This document shows, piece after piece, positions 17,424-27,820 of a stretch of 64,000 nucleotides of DNA. The notes beneath the pieces were generated by a model, which saw only the letters and a program-made list of their open reading frames with translations, ran no database searches and was not told the DNA's origin. A program made the translations under genes and the position numbers. Positions within the stretch are counted from its first letter, which is position 1, and each line of letters opens with the position of its first letter. The stretch is from Anoxybacterium sp963668245 (GTDB lineage: Bacteria > Bacillota > Clostridia > Peptostreptococcales > Anaerovoracaceae). Location of the stretch: the NCBI GenBank assembly GCA_963668245.2, contig OY764195.2:744001-808000 (forward strand). The letters run 5' to 3'.

Positions 17424-20400
17424 ATGTTAAAAAAAGCAGAAAAAAGATTTTTTAGTTTGTTACTGAGTATTTGCTTGGTAATCGTGATGATTCCATGGGG
17501 GACCAATGTTACATACGCAGACGCTGGTGTGTATACTGGAAACGACTTTGTGGGAAGTGGCACTACGGGAGACCCTTACCAGATTGGAAATCAAGGGGAT
17601 TTAGAAACACTTTCCGGGCTGGTCAATACAGGCGGATATGGATTTGCAAATACCAGTTTTATCATAACCCAGAACATTACAATGACCGGTGACTTTACGC
17701 CCATTGGGAATGAGACCAATCCATTCCAAGGAAGCATCAATGGAGACCAACATACCATATCCAACTTGCAGGTACCAGAGACCACGTGGGGTGGGCTCAT
17801 TGGATATGGTGAAAATATCACACTCAAACAGATCCTCCTTTCAGGGGCATCTGTTGTGGCAACTTCGGGCGCAGGCGTGATGGTAGGCTATGCAAATCAG
17901 GGGTTGATTTTTGATTGCCATGTTTTAAATAGTACGGTGAATACTTCAGCGGTCACAATCAATTATGCTGGAGGGATTGTTGGTCTTGGTGAAGATACAC
18001 CCATTGCCATGTGTAGTATATCTGGCAGCACAGTAACGGCGTTAAACCCTTCTGCCAGCACCAGTGGATACTCGAATATTGCGCAGGCTGGTGGTATTGC
18101 AGGAAAAACCACTGGGATCATAGAAGAATGTACTGTCACGGGAAGTGACCAGATTTCGATTTTGGGAACAAACTTCGCAGGAGGTTTGGCTGGAACATCA
18201 TCAGGCGATGTCCAATCATCTCAGGTGAATTGCACCGTATCAGGAATCGTCGTTGGGGGTCTTGTTGGATTCACAGAATCTCTTTCCTCCAATCCAACTC
18301 AGGAAATATCAAACTGCGAATACAGCGGAATCATATCTTCTGTCGAGACAGGTTCCTCAAGGGTCGCAGGTGGTCTTGTTGGTAAAATCCAAACAAAAAC
18401 AAGCATCGATCATTGTGTTGTATATGGTGAAGTAGTTGGAAAAGATATTGTTGGCGGGGTTGTTGGAAATAAGACCACAACATCTCAAAGTACTTTCAAA
18501 AATAATGTTTCTTTGCAAACAGAGCTTTGCATCAACAACTCGGTAACAGCCTTCACATATATGAATCGTTTCATAGGACATACTTCTGCTGATTATGATA
18601 CATATCAAAACAACTATGGCTTTGATACATTGAATATGGTAAAGCTAACAAGTACGAGTACCAGTAAAGGGAAGTCCTTGACTACGATGACTCCTTCTGC
18701 CATTGATACGAGCTTCTGGAATACCTATGGCTTTGATTCGGATTCTGGATGGGATGTGCAAACCAGCGGACTAAAGACTGCAGCTTCTGCAGAAGTTCAT
18801 CGAGCATCAGTAAGTACAAAAAATATTACGATCAGCGGAAATGCAGTGCCATACTACGCTGGAAAAAAACTGGAACCAAATCAAGATGGAACCTATACGG
18901 TTTTTGAAGGAATGGAAGTTTTAATGATGGCAGCCTCCGGGTATACCATTTCTCAAGTAAGCCAAGCAGGGTCTTCCATCACGGCAGCACCTTGGTCATT
19001 TGCTGTTTCCGCTAGCACCAATGTGGTGACTGTTGATACGAGCCTCATCGATATTGCTCAAACACCAGAAGCACTTTTTTGGTATCAAGGCAAATATGTG
19101 CAAGGCCATTATGGAGCTGCCACTCAGGCAAGCGAAATTGACTGGGCGACAGGCATTTCTTCAAGCGTGACGCCGATTGCAGGAACTTACACGGATATGA
19201 ACCTATACATCTTAGAGCCAACAAGCCATACCTACGTTGATATCGGAGCCCTTGACCTTGGCAGCGGTAGTGTGATTTGCACCACCAGCTCTAGCTCAAT
19301 CTATTTGACTTTGCGAGGAGATAGAACAAGCAGTACGATAAACGCCGATAGCATCGATACGAAAGTGAATTTAACATTGGAAGATATGACCGTCCAATGT
19401 ACCACCATAAACACATATCGTGTGACGTTTGAAAACGCTACCAATACTATGATTAGTGGGTCGATTTCGGAATTTTATGGTATGGAAGTAATGGGAACCT
19501 CATCAGTCACAATCAATGGGGAGCTCACAGGAGCGTGGCTGGATGTAGAAGATACCGCAACACTGCACACAACAGGAAATCTAAACATTACATCATGGCT
19601 TGCCGTTTATGGAGATTCAAACTTGCAAGTAGATGGAAATCTCGTTACGAACAACTATCTTGCGCTGGAAGATACTGGAGAGATTTCTGTTTTAGGAAAT
19701 GTTGAATTAGGAAATAGTGGGGCTGATTTAGACGATAGCAGTGTATTAAATGTGGTTGGAAGGATTTATTTTCCCACCTCAACTTCTGGAGCTATCCACC
19801 TTCAATCAACTACAGCAGTACTGCTCAATGCAGCAGCAAACAGCGCAGTTCCTATGTATCAATCGGATGGTAGTGATATGTATTTGCGCACAACTTTGAC
19901 TGGTCTTCCAGCAAGTGCTCAAGTTACAATTACAACCATAGATACGAGTAACAATACAGATATGGCATTTCAGGCAAATACTGACGCCAATGGAAGCTTG
20001 ACAGCATGGCTTAGAAAAACAGGAGATGCGGTAATCGTAACAAAACCAGATAGTACCACAATGACTGCAATTGCATCCTTAGGTGCATCCAGCAATGGTT
20101 CCTCACAATCCTCTGGAAGTGGAAGTGGCAGTGGTGGGTCCCATAGTTCTACCACAAATACCGCTTCTCAATCACAGGTAAGTGGCAATACAACCGTTGT
20201 CACTGGAAATGGTTCTCAAATTCTAAGTGGAGCCACAAGAGGAGAAACCATTGGTTTCAATTTGGGGAGTACTTTGATGGGAGAGTTTCGACTTGCAGGA
20301 AATGCGATGGAATCGTTAGGTACAATGAATACAACGCTACAATTCCAGTCAGGAGCGACCCAATATGATTTCCCTCTCAGCGGGCTTGATTTTAATGGGA

Positions 20401-21359
20401 TAAGGCAGAATTTAAATATCGGAGAGGATGAAATGGAAAATGTGGAATTTGACTTTGCTGTTAGCACATTAACTGGCACCGAAGCCGAAAGTGCACAAGT
20501 CGCTGCAGAGCAAGGTGGGTTTACGTTACTCTCCCCAACGATAGACTTTAGTATGCAAGCCAATTTGGGTACCCGCAGTTTAGAGGTATCTAGGTTTACA
20601 CGAATGGCGACGCGAAGAATGCCATTAACAATGAGTGCGGGCACAGACAAAGGGTATATCTCTGGGTTTACGGTGGGAGCGGATGGTAAATTGTATCATG
20701 CACCAACGAAGACATACTACGATGAAAGTGGGAATTTATTCGCCGAGGTCAACGCACCTCACAATTCAGTATATGGAGTAGGGTATCGCGAGATTACGTT
20801 TACGGATGCAGAAAATAAATGGTATGAAGATGTGGCTACGGAGATGGCCTCAAGGGGAATTTTAAATGGCCGCAGCGACGGCACCTTTGATGGAAACACA
20901 GGAATAACAAGGGCGGAATTCACGTCAATGTTAACCGGTGCACTTGGTTTGATACCAGAGGGCAGTGCAAATTATACTGATATATCCGAAAGTGATTGGT
21001 ATTACGGTGCCATTGGTATGGCCTCAGAGTATGGACTGGTTTCAGGACGAAGTGATGGAAGTTTTGATCCAAATGCAAAAATAACAAGGCAAGAAGCAAT
21101 GGTAATGATTGCGCGTGGAGCGAAGCTAGCAGAGTATGAAGGTAGCGGCGAGGAGGTAGAACTATCCGTTTTTGCTGATATCAGCTTGGTAAAAAGCTGG
21201 TCAGAAGAATCAGTGGGCTTTAATGTAGGCAATGGATTGATTGTTGGATCGGGAAACTTGCTTCGTCCAGCTGACACGATTACGCGTGCAGAAAGTGCAA
21301 CTGTAATCTTGCGGTTACTTCAAAAATCAGGACTGATCGATGTAAAAACAGAAATATAA
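17424..21359 (+). CDS. Large GLUG-repeat / SLH-domain surface protein
   Basis: The 1311-residue protein begins with a clear signal peptide (MLKKAEKRFFSLLLSICLVI to about VTYA). The region about 45-400 has repeated GG(I/L/V)VG turns (AGGIVGLG, AGGIAGKT, AGGLAGTS, VGGLVG, AGGLVGK, VGGVVGNK), typical of GLUG-type beta-helix repeats. A second beta-rich region (about 560-900) is followed by a Ser/Gly linker (about 893-915) and a conserved region. Three SLH repeats occupy about 1126-1300 (FTDAENKW, YTDISESDW, FADISLVKSW). The protein should be exported and held on secondary cell-wall polymer through the SLH repeats. The ectodomain ligand is unknown; adhesion or S-layer decoration is plausible. It has its own promoter and follows a LytTR gene. 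Confidence 0.93.
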   Translation: MLKKAEKRFFSLLLSICLVIVMIPWGTNVTYADAGVYTGNDFVGSGTTGDPYQIGNQGDLETLSGLVNTGGYGFANTSFIITQNITMTGDFTPIGNETNPFQGSINGDQHTISNLQVPETTWGGLIGYGENITLKQILLSGASVVATSGAGVMVGYANQGLIFDCHVLNSTVNTSAVTINYAGGIVGLGEDTPIAMCSISGSTVTALNPSASTSGYSNIAQAGGIAGKTTGIIEECTVTGSDQISILGTNFAGGLAGTSSGDVQSSQVNCTVSGIVVGGLVGFTESLSSNPTQEISNCEYSGIISSVETGSSRVAGGLVGKIQTKTSIDHCVVYGEVVGKDIVGGVVGNKTTTSQSTFKNNVSLQTELCINNSVTAFTYMNRFIGHTSADYDTYQNNYGFDTLNMVKLTSTSTSKGKSLTTMTPSAIDTSFWNTYGFDSDSGWDVQTSGLKTAASAEVHRASVSTKNITISGNAVPYYAGKKLEPNQDGTYTVFEGMEVLMMAASGYTISQVSQAGSSITAAPWSFAVSASTNVVTVDTSLIDIAQTPEALFWYQGKYVQGHYGAATQASEIDWATGISSSVTPIAGTYTDMNLYILEPTSHTYVDIGALDLGSGSVICTTSSSSIYLTLRGDRTSSTINADSIDTKVNLTLEDMTVQCTTINTYRVTFENATNTMISGSISEFYGMEVMGTSSVTINGELTGAWLDVEDTATLHTTGNLNITSWLAVYGDSNLQVDGNLVTNNYLALEDTGEISVLGNVELGNSGADLDDSSVLNVVGRIYFPTSTSGAIHLQSTTAVLLNAAANSAVPMYQSDGSDMYLRTTLTGLPASAQVTITTIDTSNNTDMAFQANTDANGSLTAWLRKTGDAVIVTKPDSTTMTAIASLGASSNGSSQSSGSGSGSGGSHSSTTNTASQSQVSGNTTVVTGNGSQILSGATRGETIGFNLGSTLMGEFRLAGNAMESLGTMNTTLQFQSGATQYDFPLSGLDFNGIRQNLNIGEDEMENVEFDFAVSTLTGTEAESAQVAAEQGGFTLLSPTIDFSMQANLGTRSLEVSRFTRMATRRMPLTMSAGTDKGYISGFTVGADGKLYHAPTKTYYDESGNLFAEVNAPHNSVYGVGYREITFTDAENKWYEDVATEMASRGILNGRSDGTFDGNTGITRAEFTSMLTGALGLIPEGSANYTDISESDWYYGAIGMASEYGLVSGRSDGSFDPNAKITRQEAMVMIARGAKLAEYEGSGEEVELSVFADISLVKSWSEESVGFNVGNGLIVGSGNLLRPADTITRAESATVILRLLQKSGLIDVKTEI

Positions 21360-21426
21360 ATTCCGCAATGTTTATCTATCTATCTATTATAAAATAAGCA
21401 TGATAAACAGACGCACAAACAATTCC

Positions 21427-21455
21427 TTGAAATATATGGAAGCAGATGGTAATAT
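21427..21455 (+). promoter_or_regulatory. Candidate promoter of the small membrane protein gene
   Basis: TTGAAA (21427-21432) and TAATAT (21450-21455) are separated by 17 bases, 50 bases before the coding start. Upstream, 21369-21376 and 21402-21409 form an 8-bp inverted repeat around a TATC tetranucleotide run, possibly the end signal of the preceding SLH gene. Confidence 0.55.
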
Positions 21456-21505
21456 TAGAGTGGCATTTATTTCCATAAAATATTTGAAAGGGAAGGTTTA
21501 TTCAA

Positions 21506-21892
21506 ATGGAAGAAGACAAAAACCAACAAAACGGACAAAAGATGGGAGAAGCTCAGGAGAGACAGACATATGAAGGGAACGGGTTTTCCTATCAAGTAGA
21601 AAACAAACCGATCCTGTCACCAGAAGGTTATGAAAAGCCAGTGTCTATGAAGCAGTGGTTGCTCTTTTGGGCAGTGGGTCTGATCAATGTAATTCCGTTC
21701 ATTGGATCCTTGGCATACATCGTTTTTATTTTCTATGTAGCCCTTGCAAAAAATCCCAAGTTCCCAGTATCCATGCAAAACTTCTGCAAAGCATATTTAA
21801 TTTTGATTGCAATTGGCATTGTAATCGGCGTTGTATTTATGGGGAGCATGATAGCAATGATGGGACCTATTCTTGGTGGCGGGATGTATTAG
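21506..21892 (+). CDS. Small two-helix membrane protein, function unknown
   Basis: The 128-residue protein has a charged, Gln/Asn/Glu-rich N-terminal half (about 1-48) and two hydrophobic segments (about 52-80 and 92-124) separated by a short loop with KNPKFP. It ends GGGMY. GGGAAGG precedes the ATG. The pattern resembles small membrane proteins of the DUF4870-like type, but I cannot assign a family with confidence. Its 3' end overlaps the convergent EamA gene by 26 bases. Confidence 0.7.
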   Translation: MEEDKNQQNGQKMGEAQERQTYEGNGFSYQVENKPILSPEGYEKPVSMKQWLLFWAVGLINVIPFIGSLAYIVFIFYVALAKNPKFPVSMQNFCKAYLILIAIGIVIGVVFMGSMIAMMGPILGGGMY

Positions 21893-22739
21893 TGTTATAC
21901 CAATACATTAGAAATGCCATGGTGCAAATGATGATATAACCAATCCAACTTAGGTGGTCTGGAACTTGTTGAAAAACTGCAAAACCTAAAAATGCAGAAA
22001 AAATAATCTGCGAATAATCATATATGGATATTTCTTTTGCTGGGGCGTGGAAATAAGCGGCGGTAATGCAAAGTTGTCCACACGCGGCAGAGATTCCAGC
22101 CAAAAGCAGAAGTATCAGCTGAATCAAGCGCATAGGATGATAAAAAAATATGAGGTAGGGCAAAGTGACTAGAGTGGAGAAGGCAGAAAAAGAGAAGACC
22201 ACAAAGGCGCCTTTCTCACCTCCCTCGCCAAGTACTCGTACATAGGTGTAGGCAAGCCCTGCCGCAATACCACCCAGCAAACCCACAAGGGATGCCGGAT
22301 TATGAAGCAATGCAGAGGTGGGTTTTATCACAAAAATACAGCCAATGAAAGCCCCAATTACGATTGCAATTTGGGGCTTTTTAATGTGCTCTTTTAATAT
22401 AATCAAACTAAAGATAATGGCAAAAAAAGGAGACATTTTATTTAATAATGATGCATCGGATAAGACAAGATGGTCAACAGCATAGAAGTTACAAATGATG
22501 CCGATTGTCCCTACACCAGCCCGAAGAAAAACAAATTTGATATTTTCTCTTTTACCAGAAAACCAACCTCCGCTTTTGATGAGTAAAACCAAAGCAAATA
22601 ACATTGCGATAAGATTACGAAAAAAGCTCTTTTCTATAGAAGGCAAATCACCAGATAAGCGTACAAAAACATTCATTAACGTAAAAAAGAATGCTGATAA
22701 AATAAGAAAAATAATGCCCATTCGTTTTTGATTGCTCAT
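21867..22739 (-). CDS. EamA/DMT-superfamily transporter
   Basis: The 290-residue protein has ten predicted membrane helices in two repeated five-helix halves, as in the EamA (drug/metabolite transporter, RhaT-like) family. Typical segments are the first-helix region (FLILSAFFFTLMNVFVRLSG), KSFFRNLIAM, the SLIILKEHIKKPQ at the end of the first repeat, and YDYSQIIFSAFLGF in the second. The substrate cannot be told. The gene is convergent with, and overlaps by 26 bases, the small membrane protein gene. It is followed on the same strand by no close gene and probably forms a single-gene unit. Confidence 0.9.
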   Translation of the reverse strand: MSNQKRMGIIFLILSAFFFTLMNVFVRLSGDLPSIEKSFFRNLIAMLFALVLLIKSGGWFSGKRENIKFVFLRAGVGTIGIICNFYAVDHLVLSDASLLNKMSPFFAIIFSLIILKEHIKKPQIAIVIGAFIGCIFVIKPTSALLHNPASLVGLLGGIAAGLAYTYVRVLGEGGEKGAFVVFSFSAFSTLVTLPYLIFFYHPMRLIQLILLLLAGISAACGQLCITAAYFHAPAKEISIYDYSQIIFSAFLGFAVFQQVPDHLSWIGYIIICTMAFLMYWYNTNTSRHQE

Positions 22740-22866
22740 GAATCTTGCTCCTCTCGCCGCCTCAATCTTTCTTTATCATGGCATAAAACATGACAAAGCG
22801 CAAGTGAATCAAAACACTGGGCTACAATAGGTGATATAGTACGAAACGGAACTTATAACGATAGAT

Positions 22867-24396
22867 TCATAAAAGATACATCGTTGCCAGTACACCAGTG
22901 ATAGACATAACAATGGTATAAGGCAGCGCTAATTTTACCATTTCCAAATAGGATAAGCGAATCAGTGGCGCTAGAGCAGAAGTCAGCAGAAATAAAAATG
23001 CAGCTTGGCCGTTTGGCGTAGCCACAGATGGGATATTTGTACCCATATTGATGGCAACTGCCATTTTTGTATACTGCTCCAGTGCAATAGAACCAGCTTC
23101 AAATGCTTTTTGGGTTTCACTCATATAGACAGTTGCAACAAAAACATTGTCGCTAATTGCCGAAAGTATACCATTTGCAGCAAAGAATGCAACCAATTGA
23201 TCCTGCCCCTCCATTTGAAGAACCCAATGAATAATCGGGGAGAAAAGGTGTTGGTCGTGAATCACTGCTACGATGGAAAAGAACACCACCAAAAGTGCAG
23301 TAAAAGGAAGGGCTTCTTCAAACGCATGACCAATTTTCCCTTCTTCGATGATGCCGTTAAACGCCGTTAATAGTATAATAATCATCAATCCGATGATGCC
23401 TACTTCTGCAAGATGAAGTGAAAGTGATATAATGAGCACAATTGCCGCAAAGGCCATAATCAATAACCTCGCCCGTCCTCTGGTATCCAAGGACGCATTT
23501 TTAGCCCGAAGATCTTCTTCCATTACCTGGCGTACCACGTCGGGGAGCTGATAGCCGTAGCCTTTTACCTTGAAAGCTTCTAACATGATGGATGTGATGA
23601 GACCCGCCGCCAGGACTGGAATAGAAACGGGAGCACTGTGCAAAAAGAATTCAAGAAAATCCCAATCCATTACTGAACCAATAAGCAAATTCTGTGGTTC
23701 ACCAACCAAAGTAGTCGCACCCCCCAGTGCAGTTCCGACAGCACCATGCATCATTAGATTTCTCAAAAAACCTCGAAATGTTTCTAAATCCTTATGATGC
23801 TTTTCGTCAACAATGTGATCGTGGTTGATATCATACTTATCATACACCTTTTCACTAGAAGCATAGCGATGAAAGATTTGGTAAAATCCATACGCGACGG
23901 CAATGATGACCGCGGTAACGGTCAGCGCATCAAGAAAAGCGGAAAGTAAAGCCCCTAGAGCACAAAACAGAAAGGATAATGCAACCTTGGAATGGACGGC
24001 TGTCAAAATACGAGAGAACAGATAAACCAAGCCTTCTTTCATAAAATAGATGCCTGCAACCATAAACATGAGAAGAAGAATCACAGGAAGATTCAGCTCA
24101 ATTTCATGATAAACAGAATGAGAGTTTGTCAAACCGATTGCCACCCCTTCTATGGCAAGCAATCCACCTGCAGGGAGAGGATAGCATTTCAATGCCATTG
24201 CAAGAGTAAAAATAAATTCAACAATAAGAACCCAACCTGTAATATATTTTCCTGCGACAATCATAAGTAGCGGATTTAATATGAAAAACGAAAGAATAGT
24301 CACCTTATACCAATTGGGTGCAGAACCTAGAAAGTTTAATCGAAGAGCATTGAAAAAAGTCAGCGAGCTTTGGGCGTTTGACGGTTTATGACTCAT
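22867..24396 (-). CDS. nhaB: Na+/H+ antiporter NhaB
   Basis: At 509 residues it has the length of the NhaB family. The N-terminal region carries strongly conserved NhaB segments (NFLG.APNWYK, EFIFTLAMALKCYPL, PAGGLLAIE, LLLMFMVAGIYFMK, LSAFLDALTVTAV), and the later region has GGATTLVGEPQN and a second half with AISDNVFVATVY and ATPNGQAA. About twelve membrane helices are expected. The role is exchange of internal Na+ for external protons, serving pH and sodium balance. NhaB is better known from Gram-negative bacteria than from Clostridia, so lateral origin is possible. GGAGG precedes the ATG. Confidence 0.93.
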   Translation of the reverse strand: MSHKPSNAQSSLTFFNALRLNFLGSAPNWYKVTILSFFILNPLLMIVAGKYITGWVLIVEFIFTLAMALKCYPLPAGGLLAIEGVAIGLTNSHSVYHEIELNLPVILLLMFMVAGIYFMKEGLVYLFSRILTAVHSKVALSFLFCALGALLSAFLDALTVTAVIIAVAYGFYQIFHRYASSEKVYDKYDINHDHIVDEKHHKDLETFRGFLRNLMMHGAVGTALGGATTLVGEPQNLLIGSVMDWDFLEFFLHSAPVSIPVLAAGLITSIMLEAFKVKGYGYQLPDVVRQVMEEDLRAKNASLDTRGRARLLIMAFAAIVLIISLSLHLAEVGIIGLMIIILLTAFNGIIEEGKIGHAFEEALPFTALLVVFFSIVAVIHDQHLFSPIIHWVLQMEGQDQLVAFFAANGILSAISDNVFVATVYMSETQKAFEAGSIALEQYTKMAVAINMGTNIPSVATPNGQAAFLFLLTSALAPLIRLSYLEMVKLALPYTIVMSITGVLATMYLL

Positions 24397-24538
24397 ATGT
24401 TACCTCCAAGACCATAAAATCCCTGCGGGAGATCAGAAAACAATTTATCAAGACATTGATTATAATAGTTTTACCCTTTTGGAGGCATAAAAAACAGTAT
24501 TTGATTTAAGTTGTCATCTGATGAAAGCCCAAGATGAC

Positions 24539-27508
24539 TTAAACGATAGAAAATTGGCGCCAAAGATTCTTCTGACACGAAGCAATGATGATTGGATCAA
24601 ATTGTGAGCCAGCACCTTTTTCTAATTCGAGAAAAGCCGATTGTGGATCAAGGGATTCTCGGTATGTGCGGTTGCCAGTCATGGCTTCGTAGGCATCAGC
24701 AATAGCGATAATTCTTGAAAACAAAGGAATTTCTTCTCCCTTCAGACCTCTTGGATAACCTGTACCATCATACCACTCGTGATGGGAAAGTATCGTATCA
24801 GCGAGACTGGTAAACTCATTGACAGATTTAATAATTTGGTATCCAATTTCTAAGTGGCGTTTTACCTCGGCATATTCTTCTTCGCTCAACTCTTCTGGCT
24901 TTTGAAGAATGCTACGATCAATTCCAATCTTTCCAATATCGTGGAGTGTTCCAGCAATCTCCAAATCGTGAAGCTTATCTTTGCTAAGGTGAAGGATCGA
25001 GCCAATGACTCTTGCTATTTTGCTAACACGCTCTGCATGAGTTTTTTCTCTCTCGTTTGATTCATTGATCTTTTGTAAAATAACCTTAACCGTATTACTA
25101 CGCATATTTTGGCTTTCTTTAATTTTTCTACGATACATTTCTCCTTCTGCTCGTGTTAACACATCCTCAAGTCTTTCCTTTGGCGTTTCTCTTGTACTAC
25201 TGCCAATGGAAACGGAGACAACAATAGAATCAAATTTCATTTCAAGTATGGACCGATAGATTCTTTCTTTTAAGTATTCGGTAGTAGGCAATCCAGAATT
25301 AGGAAGAAGGACCACAAACTCATCTCCGCCAATACGTGCTATGATATCTTCTTTTCGGCAAGATGCTTGTAATACGTCTGCAACAGACTGCAAAAGTCGA
25401 TCGCCAGCGGCATGACCAAAGGCATCATTGGTTAACTTTAAGCCATTTACATCCAGCATAAGGATAGAAACTGGCATGGAAAAGGAATAATCGAGACGCG
25501 CCAATTCTTGATCGAAATATCTCCTGTTATAGAGGCCAGTTAACTGATCGTGAAAACTAAGAAACTCTATTTTTTGTAGCTTTTCCTTCTTTTCCGCATA
25601 ATCACGAAAAACAATCACTGCACCGAAAAGAACACCATCTTCATTAAAAATAGGAGCAGCACTATCTTCTACAGGGGAGCCGATACCATCTTTACGAATC
25701 AAAATAGAATGACTATCCATCAAACATACTTGTCCGGTTTCCATAGCAGCTCTTGCTGGGTTTGCAAGAGGTTCTAAAGTGTGTTCGGAGACAATATGAA
25801 AAACTTCTTCCAGAGGTTTTCCCACAGCTTCTTTTGAATCCCATCCTGTCATTTTCTCGGCAACCAGATTTAAGAAAAGTACATTGCCGTCAACATCGGT
25901 AGAAATCACGCCATCTCCTATAGACATTAGAGTTGTTTGGAATAGAGACTTTTCTTCCGCCAACTTTCTTTCCAGCGTTTTGATTTGACTGATATCTTGT
26001 ATGCTAACAGCACGATATGCAGGGAAGCCTTCGTTATCCCGGATGAGACTAGCATCGATTAGCACGGGGAACGATGAGCCATCCTTTCTTTTGTGGATTG
26101 ATTCCCATACAAAATGGCCCGCTTGCTCAATTTCTGCAATGATCTCCCTTGCACGAGTGCGCTCTTCTTCCACGAAAAGATCGGTGAGTTCCATTTTCTT
26201 TTCAATATCATGAACATCATAGCCATGCATTTTTGCAAATTCGGGATTCACTTGATGATAATAAAAACCATTGGACTGGCTGATTGCAATACCCCATTTG
26301 GCATGAAGAAAAATATTTTCCCAGCGATGAATATCCTGCTCTTTTTCAAGAGAATCCGTCACATCTGTAGCAACAATAATGACTTCAGGTTCATGAGCGG
26401 AGTCACCCACATAGGAAACGCGAGAACGAAAATGACGAGTTGTGCCATCCTCAAACGGAAAAGCCAAATCATACTGACGTTGTTCTCTATCAAGAAAAAC
26501 GTTGTGAATGGTATTACGAATACGTCCGTGGTCTACCGATGGTAAATAGTCAAACATTGAGGTACCAATCATATCATCTTCATGAATAGAAAAAAGGCTA
26601 CGATTGATAAAATTGATGCGATAGCTAGAATCAATTAAAACAATAATGTCAGGCGTTGCAGACATAATAAAAGAAAGCTTGTATTGGCTCATTTTGAATT
26701 GAGCTTCTTCATGCTTTTGCTTGGTGATATTCTTCTTGAAGGCAATGATATGCTCTTTTCCTTCTTCATCCCAAATCGGGCTCAGCGTGGTTTGGAAAAA
26801 GAGAGAATCTCTATCCTTCAGAATTTCTTCTTCCACATCCATTGGAACACCTTTTTTTATGCATTGATCATACAATTTGCACATTTGATTTCCCGATGCT
26901 TCTCCAAAGATTTCAACTGGTGTTTTACCAATGATTTGACTGTCGTCAAGATCAAGAAATCGCTTGAAAGCATGATTTACAAACTGATAGTAATATTTTC
27001 CTTGATTCATTTGTATCATGGCCATACCATCGTGGGTTCCATTAAATATCAAATCAGCCCATGTCGCCATAGACTGTGGTAATCTTCGGTTTTTTTGTTT
27101 CCCTTGGAGTCGTTTGGTTAGATAAAGCAATCTTTTAGAAGAATCAGAACGTCCCAAATCCAGAAATGCGAAGCCCTCCATGACTAATTCGTTGCCATGG
27201 ACATCTTTGCAAGAAAGGAAGACATCTTCAGCGAAAGGAGAATTTTGAGCACTGATACGCTTGATCAGATCAGTCAGCTCTTTTTGTTTAAGAATACTGT
27301 GCCAAATATCATCCCGTAGAAAATCAGATTTGGGATAGCCCAACTTTCGGAGCAACTGGTCATTGAACCATAGCTGATTCGGAATGGTTAAATCCATTAG
27401 AAAAGCTCCCTGCATGCCATTGACATTCAAGTATTCAATCAAGAGATCTTCAGAACGAAGCAAAGATGCAAATTCGTGTTTCAAATAGTCCACTTTTGAT
27501 GGCACCAA
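24539..27508 (-). CDS. Multi-PAS GGDEF / HD-GYP c-di-GMP protein
   Basis: This 989-residue protein has no membrane helix. About five PAS domains (roughly 20-120, 155-265, 275-385, 390-505, 515-640) precede a GGDEF domain with an intact GGDEF at about residue 727 and an RKED inhibitory-site motif just upstream. The C-terminal HD-GYP domain (about 820-985) has HDIGKIG (His near 856) and HHEWYDGTGYP, the signatures of an active c-di-GMP phosphodiesterase. Both activities may therefore sit in one cytosolic protein, with PAS domains sensing redox or small ligands. A partial hairpin around the stop codon (24525-24550) has no T-run. The gene stands alone. Confidence 0.93.
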   Translation of the reverse strand: MVPSKVDYLKHEFASLLRSEDLLIEYLNVNGMQGAFLMDLTIPNQLWFNDQLLRKLGYPKSDFLRDDIWHSILKQKELTDLIKRISAQNSPFAEDVFLSCKDVHGNELVMEGFAFLDLGRSDSSKRLLYLTKRLQGKQKNRRLPQSMATWADLIFNGTHDGMAMIQMNQGKYYYQFVNHAFKRFLDLDDSQIIGKTPVEIFGEASGNQMCKLYDQCIKKGVPMDVEEEILKDRDSLFFQTTLSPIWDEEGKEHIIAFKKNITKQKHEEAQFKMSQYKLSFIMSATPDIIVLIDSSYRINFINRSLFSIHEDDMIGTSMFDYLPSVDHGRIRNTIHNVFLDREQRQYDLAFPFEDGTTRHFRSRVSYVGDSAHEPEVIIVATDVTDSLEKEQDIHRWENIFLHAKWGIAISQSNGFYYHQVNPEFAKMHGYDVHDIEKKMELTDLFVEEERTRAREIIAEIEQAGHFVWESIHKRKDGSSFPVLIDASLIRDNEGFPAYRAVSIQDISQIKTLERKLAEEKSLFQTTLMSIGDGVISTDVDGNVLFLNLVAEKMTGWDSKEAVGKPLEEVFHIVSEHTLEPLANPARAAMETGQVCLMDSHSILIRKDGIGSPVEDSAAPIFNEDGVLFGAVIVFRDYAEKKEKLQKIEFLSFHDQLTGLYNRRYFDQELARLDYSFSMPVSILMLDVNGLKLTNDAFGHAAGDRLLQSVADVLQASCRKEDIIARIGGDEFVVLLPNSGLPTTEYLKERIYRSILEMKFDSIVVSVSIGSSTRETPKERLEDVLTRAEGEMYRRKIKESQNMRSNTVKVILQKINESNEREKTHAERVSKIARVIGSILHLSKDKLHDLEIAGTLHDIGKIGIDRSILQKPEELSEEEYAEVKRHLEIGYQIIKSVNEFTSLADTILSHHEWYDGTGYPRGLKGEEIPLFSRIIAIADAYEAMTGNRTYRESLDPQSAFLELEKGAGSQFDPIIIASCQKNLWRQFSIV

Positions 27509-27726
27509 TCAAATCCCTCCACAACATAAGGAAGTTGCAATTACTCAGGATGACACAACCACCAAACAACTATACCCGAAAAAGGAAGAAATAAACAGAA
27601 ATGCAATCCAAAGCAATCAAATGCAGAAATAATCAGAAAAGAAAAGAGCATTTGTTTCAGAGACGAGTAATTGAGTGCAGCTACTGAGCTTATGGAACGC
27701 AACCTGCTGAACTTTGAAGATTTTTC

Positions 27727-27754
27727 TTGCAAATTTAAAATCTTATGGTATACT
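27727..27754 (+). promoter_or_regulatory. Promoter of the rpsF-ssb-rpsR operon
   Basis: TTGCAA (27727-27732) and TATACT (27749-27754) are separated by 16 bases, with a TGG just before the -10. The gap 27509-27841 between the divergent GGDEF/HD-GYP gene and rpsF holds this promoter and the leader below. I see nothing in 27509-27726. Confidence 0.7.
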
Positions 27755-27774
27755 AGAAAAGCATTGAATTTTGC

Positions 27775-27820
27775 AAATGGCGAAATAATGCTCTCTGCTC
27801 TTTAAAAGAAAGAGCCATTT
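27775..27820 (+). promoter_or_regulatory. rpsF 5' leader with two competing stems
   Basis: AAATGGC (27775-27781) can pair perfectly with GCCATTT (27814-27820). Alternatively GCTCTTT (27797-27803) pairs with AAAGAGC (27809-27815) around a 5-nt loop. The two stems share bases 27814-27815, so they compete at their edges. rpsF leaders in many bacteria are bound by the S6:S18 complex for feedback control. I do not see the full published motif, so the link is inference. GGGAGG precedes the rpsF start. Confidence 0.45.

Noticed and set aside
27541..27732. Minus-strand frame of 63 codons between the GGDEF/HD-GYP and rpsF genes
   Set aside because: It has no ribosome site and no recognisable features, and it overlaps the rpsF promoter -35.
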